Below, piece by piece: positions 10,035 through 21,813 of a stretch of DNA of 64,000 nucleotides. The notes under the pieces were generated by a model, which made no database searches, was not told where the DNA came from, and saw only the letters and a program-made list of their open reading frames with translations. The translations under genes were made by a program, and so were the position numbers. Origin of the DNA: Lepraria neglecta (taxonomy: Eukaryota > Ascomycota > Lecanoromycetes > Lecanorales > Stereocaulaceae); NCBI GenBank assembly GCA_033220425.1, contig CM065647.1, positions 3,472,001-3,536,000 of the forward strand. The letters are read 5' to 3'. Within the stretch, counting starts at the first letter, position 1. The number at the start of each line of letters is the position of its first letter.

Positions 10035-11804
10035 TTGCCTCCCGTCAGCATTACGTCCCACAGCCATCACGAGGTCGGCAAAAACTTCATCTGCACGGCC
10101 TTGAAAGCGCACCATACAATCACCCACGATCACGACTGCCAAAGCCCCCGTCCACATTAGCCTACGATACATTGAGCAGTCGATCCTGCCCAACGCCTTG
10201 AGCTTCAAGCAGTCCAAAGCTCTGGCAATACACTCATCACACTTCAAGGAGCAGCAACGTCTATGCCATCTGCACACTCGCAGTCCACAGCTATATAGGA
10301 CCAACTACGACGGGGCGAGGCAGGTACAACTTCATTTGAGGATCGCCCTGATCTTCGAACGGGACAGGGCGATGCCAAGATGGTCATGAATGGGGGTACT
10401 GGATCTTTCATAGTGATAAATTGCACCCAGAGCTCAAGCACTTCCTCTGTTAGCTGTTCTATCAAATGATTGCCTAGCAAATGATAGCTCGTATCACACT
10501 TGCTCTGCCTTGCCATACTTTCCAGTACCATTTTCAAATGGTACGTCGCTTGCAAATGGACCTGTACTACTCATACATGGGGTATCCCATCTGTAAATAT
10601 TCGCAAATTATCTGTTCCCTCCCATCCACACAAAAAACCATTTGCGAATAGCCCGTCCCAGTCACAAACAGTACGCCAAGGAATTAAATTATAGAATACC
10701 ACTTGAGGTCCGGGTAAAATTAACGCAGTCGCCTCAAGAAGGGCCGCCAGAAACATGATTAACGCCAGGGTCAATAGCCAAGTGGTTAGTGATGAACATC
10801 AACTTATGTATATCGCGGACAAAGTCTTCGATTTTGGCCCTAATTGCAGCTGGTATTAACTATTTACAGTAACGCCAAGAGGTGGATATTCCGTGTATGG
10901 TTATAGATGGGATATCATATGTACGAATGGTACAGGTCCACTTTGTAAATAGCGTACCGTTTATAAATGGTACTGAACAAATCTACCTCTTAGCCCTATT
11001 CGCAAATAAATCAGTCCAATTGCGATTGACCCTGTATCACTTTGAATGACGCCGATGCCGATACAACTTCACATCTAACCCCCTAATCCCCTAAACCTGA
11101 CCCTAAGTATGCCTCCGGCAGCCCTCTGGGGCCTCATGGCTAAGGGCCGACTCAAGTTGAGAGTTTTCTGCGGTTCAATTGCTTTGCATTTTGTTGGTAG
11201 AGGGTACGGTCTTTGTGTAAATGATTCTATTTACAGTTGGGACGGAACAACAAAGCCACTGCTAACTACCATGCTACTTCAGTCTGAACCCCACGGATCT
11301 ATATCTCTCCCTCACCCGTGAATGCTTATCGCTCCTGATGAAGGCACAGACACTCAAGCCCGACTCGCTCAGTCGTCCAATGAGTACGAAAGTGATGTGA
11401 TCCGCTGAATGAGTGCCCACAAGGGATGCGTGATGAGATCGTCCAAACCTCGAATTCATCTTATTAGCCATGTGCAGCTCTTAAGAGGCTACTGTAGAAA
11501 TTAGCGTGAGTGTTCGGACTTTCAGCTGGCATAAAGGGATGATGTCTTACATACCCTTGAATCGGCCTAAAAGCTCGCATCGAGTCAACTAGGATCGAAA
11601 TTGCTTCACTTCATGAAAGCGAACATTGATTGCAGCCTGTACTAGAAGTTACAGGTGCGTTCTCGTGTGGAGCAGGTTATATGAAGATGTAGGTCCGGGA
11701 ATACTGTCACTGGATCATGCGAGAGAAATGAGAGGCCTTGAGAGTGTGTCTAACCCTTAAAGCCTTTTGTCGTAGACCTCGGGCCTTCAGCTTGGGGTCA
11801 AAAG
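10035..11804. other. 1.8 kb gene-free stretch with a MITE-like element inside
   Basis: No coding signal is seen. The interval 10523-10975 is bounded by long inverted repeats and is listed separately. Many short words of the type GCAAATGG / CTATTTAC recur between about 10460 and 11240 on both strands, partly because of those inverted repeats. Confidence 0.45.
10523..10975. mobile_element. MITE-like element with about 75-base imperfect inverted repeats
   Basis: The left arm 10523-10596 and the reverse complement of the right arm 10901-10975 align over about 75 bases at roughly three-quarters identity. Shared words include CAGTACCATTT, TGGACCTGTAC and ATCCCATCT. Each arm itself begins with a near-palindrome of the form GTACC-TTT--AAA-GGTAC. 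Many of the mismatches are transitions. The roughly 300-base centre has no open frame of note. This is the form of a non-autonomous DNA transposon. I cannot assign a superfamily, and no clear target-site duplication is visible. Confidence 0.5.
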
Positions 11805-14800
11805 TCAAAGTGCCGGGCTGAATTGTTGATATCCCTCCACCATGGGGAGGACGACTCCAGTGAAGTATTCTCGGCAGAATCCCTCATCATCCCAGCTTGG
11901 TACTGTCGTCTGACCGAAGGAGCAATTAAGGCATCGAGTCACGGCGTCAGAGAAGGTGACTCCAGTCTCATGTTCAAGACTCGTGATCAAGCTCAATCCG
12001 AGGCCACGGCGAGTAGTTTGACCGGCAATTCCATCTTCGCGACCTGCCTCAATCTCTTCAGCCGTCTTTCGATTTGCCACCAGCTCAAACGCTTCACCCA
12101 ACGCGAGCTCGATCAGAAGTATTCCTAGCTCGATTAAGGCCGTTTCTGGTGTGACTGGCGGTGGTGTGGTTTCGGTGATGACAGCGGAGATTAGAGGTCG
12201 ATGTAGATCTATGTAAGAACCTCCAATGGCGACTGGGCATGATAGATCTGTATCATCCCGGAACCTAGCGAAGTCAATGCTCGTGCTTGATAGCCGCTGC
12301 AGCCATGGAGTGGTCGAAAGTTGTAGGATTGAGGATGAGCATACTACAGCCAAGAACAACCGCTCACGGCGGCTTATCGGAAAACCCAACTTGAGCATCG
12401 CGCTGAGGCTCACATGTCCAGTAGAAACCCGTGGGACTTGGTCAAACATGTTTGATGGGAGCTCATATCCTGGGTACAAGCCACGTTTCGTAAGGACTAG
12501 GGAGGAAACGCCCTCTAGGCCGCCCACGTCGATTGACTTGGAAGTACCTAGGTCTACCGCATCTGTGATGACTGGAGTAAGCTCTGCTGGGCTTAGTGGT
12601 GAGGACGTTTCTTCATGACTTCGGATAGGACTTCTTGAGACGATATATGAAGTCGAAAGCCATGGACCCTTATCTCCGTATCTTGTTCTTGGAAGATCAT
12701 CGATACTGTTTCGTCTCCTCAGACCTTCCTCCGTCTCCTCTCTATATTCACGACGCCGGCGAGGGATGCCGGCCCCGCGCAGGCGGTCGAGACGCTCTTC
12801 TGCCCGCCGGTCGTTCTCCTCTCTGAGTCGTCGCCGCGCTCTTTCAGCTGCTCTGATACGCTCAATGTCTTCCCTCTCTTGACGTGCCCCTGCTTGATCT
12901 CTTGCTTGGCCTCTTTCTTGATCTCTCGCCCGGTCTCTCTCCCGGTCTCCCGCTCGATCTCTCTCACGGTCCTCTTGCTCTTGTCGTCTTCTTGCTCTTT
13001 CCGCTGACTCAATCCGCCTTCTTTCCTCGAACTCAATACGCCTCTGTGCCTCTTCCCGCGCTCTCTCACGACGCTCGTACCTTTCCAGCAGTATAGCTCG
13101 CTCACGAGCGTCCTGGTCTTGCCCGGCAACCATTTCTTCATATTCGCGGCGTTCTCTTTCCCGGACTTCCCTATTCCCCACTTCGTACCTGCTGACTGGC
13201 GGGAGCCTCCGAGGTCGACGTCTCGATTCAGGCTCATCTGAATCACTAGGGCTACGTATACGCTTCTGTGCCTCTTCCTGCGCTCTCTCACGACGCTCGT
13301 ACCTTTCCAGCAGTATAGCTCGCTCACGAGCGTCCTGGTCTTGCCTGGCAACCATTTCTTCATATTCGCGGCGTTCTCTTTCCCGGACTTCCCTCTTCTC
13401 CACTTCGTACCTGCTGACTGGCGAGAGCCTCCGAGGTCGACGTCTCGATTCAGGCTCATCTGAATCACTAGGGCTACGTATACGCTTCTGTGCCTCTTCC
13501 TGCGCTCTCTCACGACGCTCGTACCTTTCCAGCAGTATAGCTCGCTCACGAGCGTCCTGGTCTTGCCTGGCAACCATTTCTTCATATTCGCGGCGATACT
13601 TTTCCCGGACTTCCCTCTTCTCCACTTCGTACCTGCTGACTGGCGAGAGCCTCCGAGGTCGACGTCTCGATTCAGGCTCATCTGAATCACTAGGGCTACG
13701 CTTTTGAGAGGGTTCAATAGGTGCTATCATGGGCGGTATAGGCCTGCTCGGCAATTTTGTGAGTTCTTCGGCCTGTGGTGGAATAGATCGCGGTGGTGTT
13801 GGTGCCCGTGGTGGATAAGAGATACCTGCAGGTCGATCATCAGACCGTGGCAGCCTTGTTTTACTTATAACAACAGAGGGTTTCTTTGGTTTCGGCTTGG
13901 CTGCAGCCTTCGAAGAGCTGAAAGCTCTAAATAATCCGGCGAGTAGACCTTGTGGCTTGTCAGAGGAAGGCCGGGTCGCTCCGGCTTCCATACCAGAGCT
14001 GGAGGTCACTATTGGTTGCGGCGTTGGTTCTAGCTCTATCTGTGGCTTACGCCCTTGAGAGCTGCGAGTGTCATTCTCAGGAGTGGTTGGAAAGACATCT
14101 GACCGGCTGTGCACTTCTGGTGCTCGCATCGGTGATGAAACGATTGATCGGTCATGAACTCTGGCCTTTGAATCCCACGATCTCCTTATTGAGCGCTTGT
14201 CGTATAGACCGTTTGAGTCGTCCTCTAAGATCTGGACCGTAACTTCCCGTAAATGAGTACTCATGGAAGTATTAGCAGAAAGCATGAGCACGAATTGCAG
14301 TGCTCCAATAGGCTGAATCTTCATCGCCTTTTCGCCACGACCATCGCAGTCTAGGCGACTACTCAACTGCAAGTAAGTGCTTCCCTCCCAGGCTGACACC
14401 ATGCAACCGAATAGGTGAGAAGCATGTGATCTTACACTCATAAGGTGTGACGTTAACAATTCGAGATGACCTTCACCCAATGCCTTTTCCTTATCACTCA
14501 ATGGTATCGGGTCCTCAATGGCAGTCGAGGAGTCGAATCCCGCAGCTTCTATGCCAGCTGCCAGAGTTGCTGCAAACTCAAGTTCATTTCCTCTAGAGGA
14601 AAGCGGTGGTGAGGGCGACTTGGCCATCATGCTATCTTCAGCAACTTCAACGCTTCGCCACTGTGCAACTAGTCTCCTTGTATATTCATTTCTTGCCTCA
14701 CTGGAGTGTTCACTTGACTCTCGAAATCTTTGGGCTTCGGCTTCGAGCTTCATCTTGAACGTTCGCTTCTCTGATTCGGTTGAGGTAGATGTATCCTTCA

Positions 14801-16595
14801 TTGTATCATCGTTCTCGGTAAAGTTCAACGGATCCTCGACATCAAAGTCGTTGGCCCTGGACTCTGCGTAGTTTTTATTAGCAGAGTTTGAATTTGCTCT
14901 CTCATTGTGGTCGTCATTGTCGTCATCTTCCAGGTTGGGTAGAGATAGTATTGCAACGGCCTCGAGATGACTAGCCACATGTTGTTGCATGTCGCTTGGT
15001 ATCTCAATGCGCTGGTGGCAGAATGGGCAGGGCCTATCACATATCTGTGAAACGGACTCTTGGGCTGCAAGAAGCTCCGTTGATAATAGTTGCTGTTGTT
15101 TTGTGGCGTGATGAGCTCGGATATGATCTTCGTAGTCAGATCGCTCCGGGTACTCAACCTGAGGATGCACCGAACATCGCCAAATTCTCTGGCAATGTGC
15201 CCACTGCTCGTGGCAAGTCCATTCTTCCCAACTGTCGTACAATGTGTTTGGCTCAAAGCAATCCTCGTATGTGCAGACGTACGGTCGAAGGTCATGCTTA
15301 AGGTGTGCTCTATACGTATATTTTAGCTCTTCAGGGCTAACAGCATTGAGATTTGGGGGTTTACCTCCAAGCCTTCTCTTCCAAGCATCTCGGAGGACAA
15401 AAGAAGAAACAAAGTGGACACTCGAAGTCTCTGCGGAATTTCTGTTCATGGGGAGGTTTTGGCCAATTGACTTTTTCGCCAGAGGGGCCGTGGACAGTCA
15501 GTCCTCGGCTGGTCGCCGTATACGTGGATTTATTCTCTTGTAGCACGAAGTCTTGTGGGAGTGCTGGAACAGACGAGGGAAGAGAACTCATGAACGCCGA
15601 TGGCTGTGTAGCAGACAGTGCACTGTGCATTAAGCCTTTTGGTTGCCCGCGGGCTAGCTGGAGCTCCACTGGTGGCTGGAATGGTGTAAATTCTACAGCC
15701 TTCAAAGTTGCTTTCACCGATCGTGCCTTTTTTCTCTTCCAATACTCAAATTGCTGGCGCCGAACGTGATTTGCTATTTGCAAACGCTGCACAAGAAATT
15801 GATTATCGTTTTGCAACTGCTGCAAAGGGACTTGATCTTCCTGTATCGATTCTAGGTCTGTAACATCAGCTTCGGGTCTGTGTAACGCCTTTCGGGACTG
15901 TAGAAGGATCTGTTCGATGCCCTGTCGTTCGGCCTTTTCCCTCATCTGTATGTATGTAGGCCTGACATCTGCATCTATATCTCTATAGAGATCGACGTCG
16001 GTACGGAGTTTCCTTGTTGCTGGACTGCGTATTTGAGACGCAAGTTTGAAAAGCTCGTCGATTGCTTCTGTAACATCTTCGAAATGCAACGCTAGCATCG
16101 ATCCGTCTTCATCGTTCAGGACGCCGGTTATGACTGGACTATGTGTTGAAGAGTCCAGATCCGTGGCTGGAAGCGAGTCACTGCTTCCTGTGCCGAGCTG
16201 ATCTATCTGCAGAGCATCAGACGGAAGATCTGGAGTATCAGCTCTTGTATTCGCGGAGTTGGCAACTAGGAAGACATCAATAAGTGATCGTCCCTCAGGC
16301 AAAACAACTAACTTTCATCAAGAGCTTCAGTGAGCTTTACAAGCAACTCCCTTGCAAAGGATCTAACGATCTCATTATCCCTGAGTCGGTAGTCCAAGGA
16401 GCTGTGATCTTGATGAAACAATCCAAGATTAGTTGCCCAAAGCTGGAACCGCTGCATCTCTGACGTGAGTGCTGCGGGCTCGAGTACTTCCACGGTGTCA
16501 GAGATATGCTGCTCGAGCGAATGGAGCGCGCGCCGAAAACTTTGTCGAACGTCATGGCCTTGAGCTGACAAGCTCTTTCCATCTGAATCAATCAT
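11805..16595 (-). CDS. Fusion protein: fungal C2H2 zinc-finger region, Arg/Glu-rich 74-residue repeats, DUF7580-like C-terminus
   Basis: There are three exons. The ATG at 16595 starts MIDSDGKSLSAQ. Exon 1 carries the block LWATNLGLFHQDHSSLDYRL seen at the N-terminus of many fungal C2H2 proteins. Intron 1 (about 16252-16307) leads to exon 2, and intron 2 (about 15304-15360) joins EKAW to RAHLKHDLRPYVC. This places a row of Cys/His fingers at the exon 2/3 border (FECPLCFFFCPP, YVCTYEDC, CPFCHQRIEIP). A DUF7580-like segment follows (HASHLFGCMVSAWEG). After it come Ser/Pro-rich linker, three 74-residue repeats (DNA 13019-13684) and an Arg/Glu/Asp-rich helix. The C-terminus carries a DUF7580-like end (ALIELGILLIELALGEAFEL). 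The total is about 1,550 residues in an intact frame. Function is unknown; a nuclear or regulatory role is only inferred from the fingers. The gene is divergent from a stand-alone DUF7580 gene. Confidence 0.75.
13019..13684 (-). repeat. Three near-identical 222-base coding repeats (74 residues each)
   Basis: The units 13463-13684, 13241-13462 and 13019-13240 repeat with a period of exactly 222 bases. Each encodes SPSDSDEPESRRRPRRL, then SRYEVEKREVRE, then a long charged helix (ARERAILLERYERRERAQEE). Differences between units are few; one is EKYRRE versus ERERRE. Such identity at the DNA level points to recent expansion or gene conversion within the gene. Confidence 0.9.
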
Positions 16596-16874
16596 AATCA
16601 CGTCCTCGAATTACGAGGCGAGGAGTTGCCTGTTAATTGTACAGCAGGACGTTGATCAGACATTGCTCTCATCGATCTATGCCTAATGAGTAAAGGATCG
16701 AAAAAAGCGCCCCACGCGCAAAGGCCGAGGAAGGTGGGACCCCTCGGTTTCGTTCTGCCAAGCTCCCTCAGCTGAGAGGCAGACTATCAACCTTACCCTG
16801 AGCTTTTTTCTTGACGAGTGTCATCTCAGGTTCATTGCAAACAAGTTAAGAGAGGGTAGAGGCTCGTTGCAATC
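16596..16874. promoter_or_regulatory. Shared 279-base region between divergent DUF7580-type genes
   Basis: The two starts at 16595 (minus) and 16875 (plus) face away from each other across 279 bases, so both promoters must lie here or overlap the 5' ends. I see no named motif. Confidence 0.45.
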
Positions 16875-18723
16875 ATGCTGACCGGCGTGGAGACAGCTGG
16901 ACTCGTATTGGCGGTCTTACCACTACTCATCGAAGCTCTTTCGGTATACAGACAAGGACTCGAGAAGACTGGCATCGTCCTAGGCTTCAAACAGAAGAGA
17001 TATAAATTGAAGGTTGAGAGGCTGAGAACCCGACTTGTGGCCCAAAGAGCGTCGTTACACCTGAATCTTGCCAAATTGGTTGGGCGGGCGGCGCCAGATG
17101 AGAACATCTCCAACATACCGGAGGATTACAACAACATATTGTGGACTGGGCAAATAGCCGAGAAGATCAGGGCTTACCTAGAGCCTGGTGGCGTGTTTGA
17201 GGCATTCCAAGCAACGTTCGACCTCTATGAAGGTTACCTAGAGGAAATCGCGGAAAAGCTAGTAGCTATTATTAGACCACCCAAAGTATGTTTGGTACTC
17301 CGCTGGCACTGTCTTTACCCCTACTGATAGATCTATGCAGGCAGACAAGAGAGACCTGAAGGCTCTGATTGAGGCTAATAAGCCTAGAGATGGCCACTAC
17401 CACTTCAGTCAAAGGCTGGCGTTTGTAATGAGCGAAGCTAGCCTCGAAGAGCTGCTAAGGAATTTGAGTGACTCTGCTCTGAGCCTTAAAGATTTCATAG
17501 ACGACAATGAGGACCTATACCAGATCCAGCGATCTAATAAGGAGCTACGAGGGGCAAAGCAGAAGAAGATCACCAACTCTTTGCACATGATACGCAAGCA
17601 TGCGAATGCTCTGTTTCGTGCAGTATTATGTGGATGGAATCAAGGATGTCATGACAGACACGATGCTATGCTATGTCTCGAGCATAGATGCCAGGACAAT
17701 CGTTACACGATGAAGGCAACACCACAGAGTGGCGTGAACGGCACTATGTTCACTTTACTATTCTCGTGGCAACCCCAGGCCACTTCAAACACAATATCAA
17801 TGTACGAGACATCGGTCATGACTATCGAAGAAGACAGTTCCATGCTTTTATGCGGTGACCGGTAAGCAAATCCAATGCTTCACATCCCGCGCTACAAAAA
17901 AGCTCATCTCAGAAGGCTCAGTTCCTCAACAAGGAAATCAGTCACCATCCACAAGGCTCCGAATATCATTGTTACATCGACACGAAGTGGGGCTTTAGGA
18001 CCCTCAACGCCCGTTGAGGTGACAAACATTTGCAAGACTGTCATAGAAGCCCAGTTGCCTGTCTTCCAGCTGTCAAGCGACAATCGCTTGTTTCAGGGGG
18101 CTGCAAAACCCGCTAACAAACTGCGTCTCATAGAGCAAGGTCAACCTACGATGAGCCTAGATGCATTCCTTGAGGACCGGAGGCAGATATATCCAGATGA
18201 TCGCATGAAGCTTGCTGTCAATCTCGCTGCTTCGCTACTCCAGTACAACCTTACGCCATGGTTATTAAGATGCTGGACCAACAAGACCATCCATCTCGTC
18301 TTACAGCCTCGGGCTACTTCCGGCATCGATGCTGACCATCCATTGATACTGAAACAATTCGACAGCCAAGTAAGTGACGTAAGACATGAGTTGCCGGAAG
18401 ACGATCCAGAGCTAGCTCTCATGGAGCTAGGGATCCTACTGCTAGAGATTTGGAATATGAAGACGTTTGAAAGCTGGCTCAAAGATACAGGGCATGCCCT
18501 TGAGACTTCGCATATACATGACAAAGAAAGCCGCCTAAGATACTCCATTGAATGGTTCAAGAGTGTGAAAGTGAAGCTTTTGCCCAACTATTGCAAAGTA
18601 GTGGGCATCTGCCTCCGACCTTCTGCCTTTGACCTGTTCAATACCAGCTGGGAGGATCCTGATTTCAGAACTGCTTTCTACAAGGAGATCGTCGACCCAT
18701 TGTTGAACTTGGACAAAGCGTAA
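16875..18723 (+). CDS. DUF7580 family protein
   Basis: There are three exons. The start gives LTGVETAGLVLAVLPLLIEALSVYRQGLEK, the usual N-terminal hydrophobic helix of this fungal family. Intron 1 runs from about 17286 to 17340. Exon 2 has the conserved HANALFRAVLCGWNQGCHD block. Intron 2 (about 17862-17922) joins GDR to RLSSSTRKSVTIHK. Exon 3 carries the C-terminal blocks, including PWLLRCWTNKTIHL and ELALMELGILLLEIWNMKTF. The product is about 580 residues and the frame is intact. DUF7580 has no established biochemical role; I recall annotation linking related proteins to HET-S/prion-type domains, which should be treated with caution. The C-terminal half is clearly related to the ends of the fusion protein next door. 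Confidence 0.78.
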
Positions 18724-19143
18724 TGAAGACTTGGGTGGCCTAACATGAAGTCTCTCCGTGTCTTGTGAAAGGGCATCCATCGGGGGTAAGGACCGACTGC
18801 TGACGTGCTGTGTACACCCACTCGACCTGCTCCGCAATGCGAGAATGAGATGACGTGCCGATCAAAGTTTGCGCCCACATCCCGTACATGGAGCAGCTAT
18901 GATTATTTCTCTACGAATCTTATAGGTCAACCTGTAAAAATTGCCTTCGCCATCCTGGAACTGTTTAGGAAGGAATGCATTGTAAATGGGAAAATCGAGA
19001 GCCCGGCCGCAAGCGAGGAGCTTAAGGTAACACGCAACCTCGAACACTACCCCAAGACTTCTCCCATTATTCCCCCACACCATGACCTTGAAAGGCTGTT
19101 AACCACCAGATAGAGCGGTCAAAAGACCAGGCAGCACCCAAAA
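18724..19143. other. Intergenic, promoter side of SPO11
   Basis: The 420-base spacer lies between two plus-strand genes. No feature beyond chance open frames is seen. Confidence 0.4.
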
Positions 19144-20577
19144 ATGACGTCGGTACGCCGACCTGCGAATGTAGAAGTCATTGCAAAGATCGAGACCCTC
19201 TTCGAAAACATTGCAGACAGCCTGCTTCGCGGAGAGGAACTATCCATTCCTCTGAGACACAAGAAGTTTCAATCAGCATCTCTAGATGGGGCGGATGCTG
19301 AGCTTTCGACTGAGTTCACCAAGGTGTCATTTCCAGCGAAGACCCCACGTGAAGCATGGAGGTTCAGTGAGCAGCCATCAATTGGGAACATACTGCCCTG
19401 AACTTATCTCAAGTCTAGCTGTGCTCATTCGCATCTTAGAGCTCATGCACGAGGCACTGTGTGACAATGTTGTTGTGTCAAAGCGGTGAGTCCTTTGGCA
19501 CCCCCGACACTGATGAGCGATGCTGACGCATGGGGCTTGCAGGAATATCTACTACAAGGACCCCGCACTCTTCAAGACACAGGCAGTGGTGGATCGCTAC
19601 GTCGACATCTTCGCGTACACCTTTGGCGTCCAAAGAGCAGCTCTCAATGTGGTCGGTCCTCCGCGTTCTTCATCACGATAAAATGGCTGACCTTGCCCAA
19701 ATGTTCCAGACGGCCGCTGCAAAAGGGCTCGTGGCGGGTCAGTTCACTCTTACGAGTTTGGATGGCACCACGGTGCGACGAGGACCTGATTTGGTAGATT
19801 ACCTCCGTATGCAAAAGAAAAAAAAGTGAACGCTAATGGTTGTAGTCTTATCTCATCGACGACGTCAGCGAGGTGCAAACGGTCAATTTCTCAAGAGTGA
19901 AATGGATACTGGTTATCGAGAAAGAAGTAAGTCCCCTCACATCACCGTGTCATCATCGTTCGTGGCTGACGAGTTCCAGTCAACCTTTCGAACATTAGCA
20001 TCGAGCAACCTCCATCAGCAGTCGCGTGCAGGGAAAGGCATCATACTGACTGTACGGTCGTCAGCCTCCCACTCTCATACTTCAGCTAATGGCCACCCAG
20101 GCAAAAGGCTACCCCGACATCTCCACCCGCGCCTTCCTCCGCCTCCTCTCCACCTCGCACCACCATCGCTCCCGTCCTCCACCAATCTATGCCCTGGCAG
20201 ATTTAGACCCGGACGGCATCGCCATAATGTCTAACTACAAGCACGGCTCGTACACCTTGTCCCACGAAAATGAGCAGTTAAACGTACCGAGGATTCGTTG
20301 GCTAGGCATCAAGAGTAGCGACATCATCAATGAGACGAATGGGAAAGAGGCGAAGGGACTATTGCGGCTGAGTGGTCGGGACAGGAAGAAAGCCGTCAAG
20401 ATGCTGGAGAATAGCGCTGTGATGCGAGAAGGTGGGGGCGAAGCTGAGTGGAGGAGGGAGCTGCAGGTTATGCTGACGTTGAATGTGAAGGCTGAGATAG
20501 AGGTGTTGGGTGAGAGGGAGGGCGGTGTGGAAGGGTGGGTGGAAGAGAAGCTGCTTGCGAATGCTAGGGGCGTGTGA
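19144..20577 (+). CDS. spo11: SPO11, meiotic double-strand break topoisomerase-like transesterase
   Basis: The gene has about six exons. Exon 1 starts MTSVRRPANVEVIAKIETLF and ends near 19366. Exon 2 (LAVLIRILELMHEALCDN) leads to the catalytic block RNIYYKDPALFKTQAVVD, which holds the active-site Tyr of the 5Y-CAP domain. Later exons carry GLVAGQFTLTSLDG, then VKWILVIEKE with the Toprim Glu. ALADLDPDGIAIM with the Toprim DxD pair comes near 20190-20230. The stop is TGA at 20577. Introns of 40-75 bases have normal GT and AG ends. SPO11 cuts DNA to start meiotic recombination in the nucleus, and its presence implies a sexual cycle in at least the ancestor. The catalytic residues are present and I see no break in the frame. 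Confidence 0.9.
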
Positions 20578-20883
20578 GCATAAATGGTTCTGGAGCGAGT
20601 CAAGGTAGGAGCAACATTTGCTGTGGCCAAAGGACCGCAACGAGACTCGCAGTGCTAGGAGGGCTTCATATAAAGCATAACTGCATCAGAGTATTGTCAC
20701 ATCACGTAATACATATGCCAAAAATACCCACCCTTGAGACTCCTGGCCAACAACGCCTCGGCTTCGAAACAGTCGTCCACCAGATTCATCATCTCCACTC
20801 GCTCCCACCTGCGCCCCTCACATCCTTCCCTCCTCCACCTTTCTACCCCCCTTCTTCCTTCCTCCTCCCCCCTCGTCTATGCA
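20578..20883. other. Convergent 3' spacer between SPO11 and UBC7
   Basis: The 306 bases hold the two converging 3' ends. The half toward UBC7 is rich in C/T on the plus strand. No gene is seen. Confidence 0.45.
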
Positions 20884-21472
20884 TCAACTAACACCCAAAC
20901 TCCGCCTCACCCCCTCCCTAACAACCCTCTCAAACTCCTCCCTCCTATCCCTCCACATCTTCGCCGCCTCAATATTCGCCGGGCTCTCATCGTTAGGTTC
21001 CGCCAGCATACTCATCACACTAATCAATATCTTCTCGACACTCTGTATAGGGCTCCACCGCTCAGAAGCTTTTTCGTAATGGTTCGGATCATCGCCTGGG
21101 GCGTGTAGAATGGAGATGCAGACGAGACCTGTTGGGTAGACTGTGATTCCCTGTCAGCACACAACTCTTCCACCACTCCATCCTATCAAACGCCGTTCTT
21201 CCCATCCCCCAAGGGGCCAACATACCATTCGGATGCCACACCTCACTCGTAAACCGCATACTAGGCGGATTAAGCGGATAATCCTTAGGAAACTTCAACT
21301 CGGCAGGGAAAATCCCTCCTTCGAAGGGCGTGCCGTCAGGCCCTTGGATCAGCGCTTCCCAGAGGAAAATGTCGTCTTCGGAGACAGGACCGGCTGTTAT
21401 GCCGTCCGGGGGGTTGGAGGTTAGGAGTTTGTATTCGTGGAAGAGGCGGCGGGATGCTATTGTTGATGCCAT
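20884..21472 (-). CDS. ubc7: Ubiquitin-conjugating enzyme E2, UBC7/UBE2G2 type
   Basis: There are two exons. The ATG at 21472 starts [17 protein letters not shown], then [19 protein letters not shown] and [14 protein letters not shown]. An 85-base intron (about 21142-21227) joins HPN to [20 protein letters not shown], which carries the catalytic Cys and the acidic insertion typical of the UBC7 group. The C-terminus ends ...[12 protein letters not shown]. The roughly 165-residue length is exactly that of the family. In yeast, Ubc7 works at the ER membrane with Cue1 and the ligases Hrd1 and Doa10 in protein quality control. The frame is intact. Confidence 0.92.
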
Positions 21473-21813
21473 GGTTGGGATTTGGTAGGTGGTGGAGAAC
21501 CAGAATGGGATATTTATAGGGGAGAGGAGAGAGCGTCGAGAACGAGTGTTACGGTAGGCAAAGAGGATACGGTGTTGCAAAGGAAAGCCTCTGGCTGATG
21601 TTGAGCGAGTTTCGAGTAGTATCGCCGAGATTCGGAGTTAAGCTTCGAGCACAAGGTTGTCAAGAGGTCTTGATATTGAAAAATTTTGTTCATTATAGAA
21701 CGATGAATGTGTCATTTTAGTATGCTATCTTATACATAAGTCTCCCAACGCTGTCGCCAATGCTCTAATAATGCCATGGTACCATATGCCTTCTCGGATC
21801 TCTTCAGAACGAA
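21473..21813. other. UBC7 promoter / AIM25 3' region
   Basis: The 340-base spacer lies between two minus-strand genes. No further feature is recognised. Confidence 0.4.

Noticed and set aside
12719-13717. 332-residue minus-strand frame with repeated blocks
   Set aside because: It is the shifted reading of the three 222-base repeats of the fusion gene. Because the period is a multiple of three, other frames also stay open.
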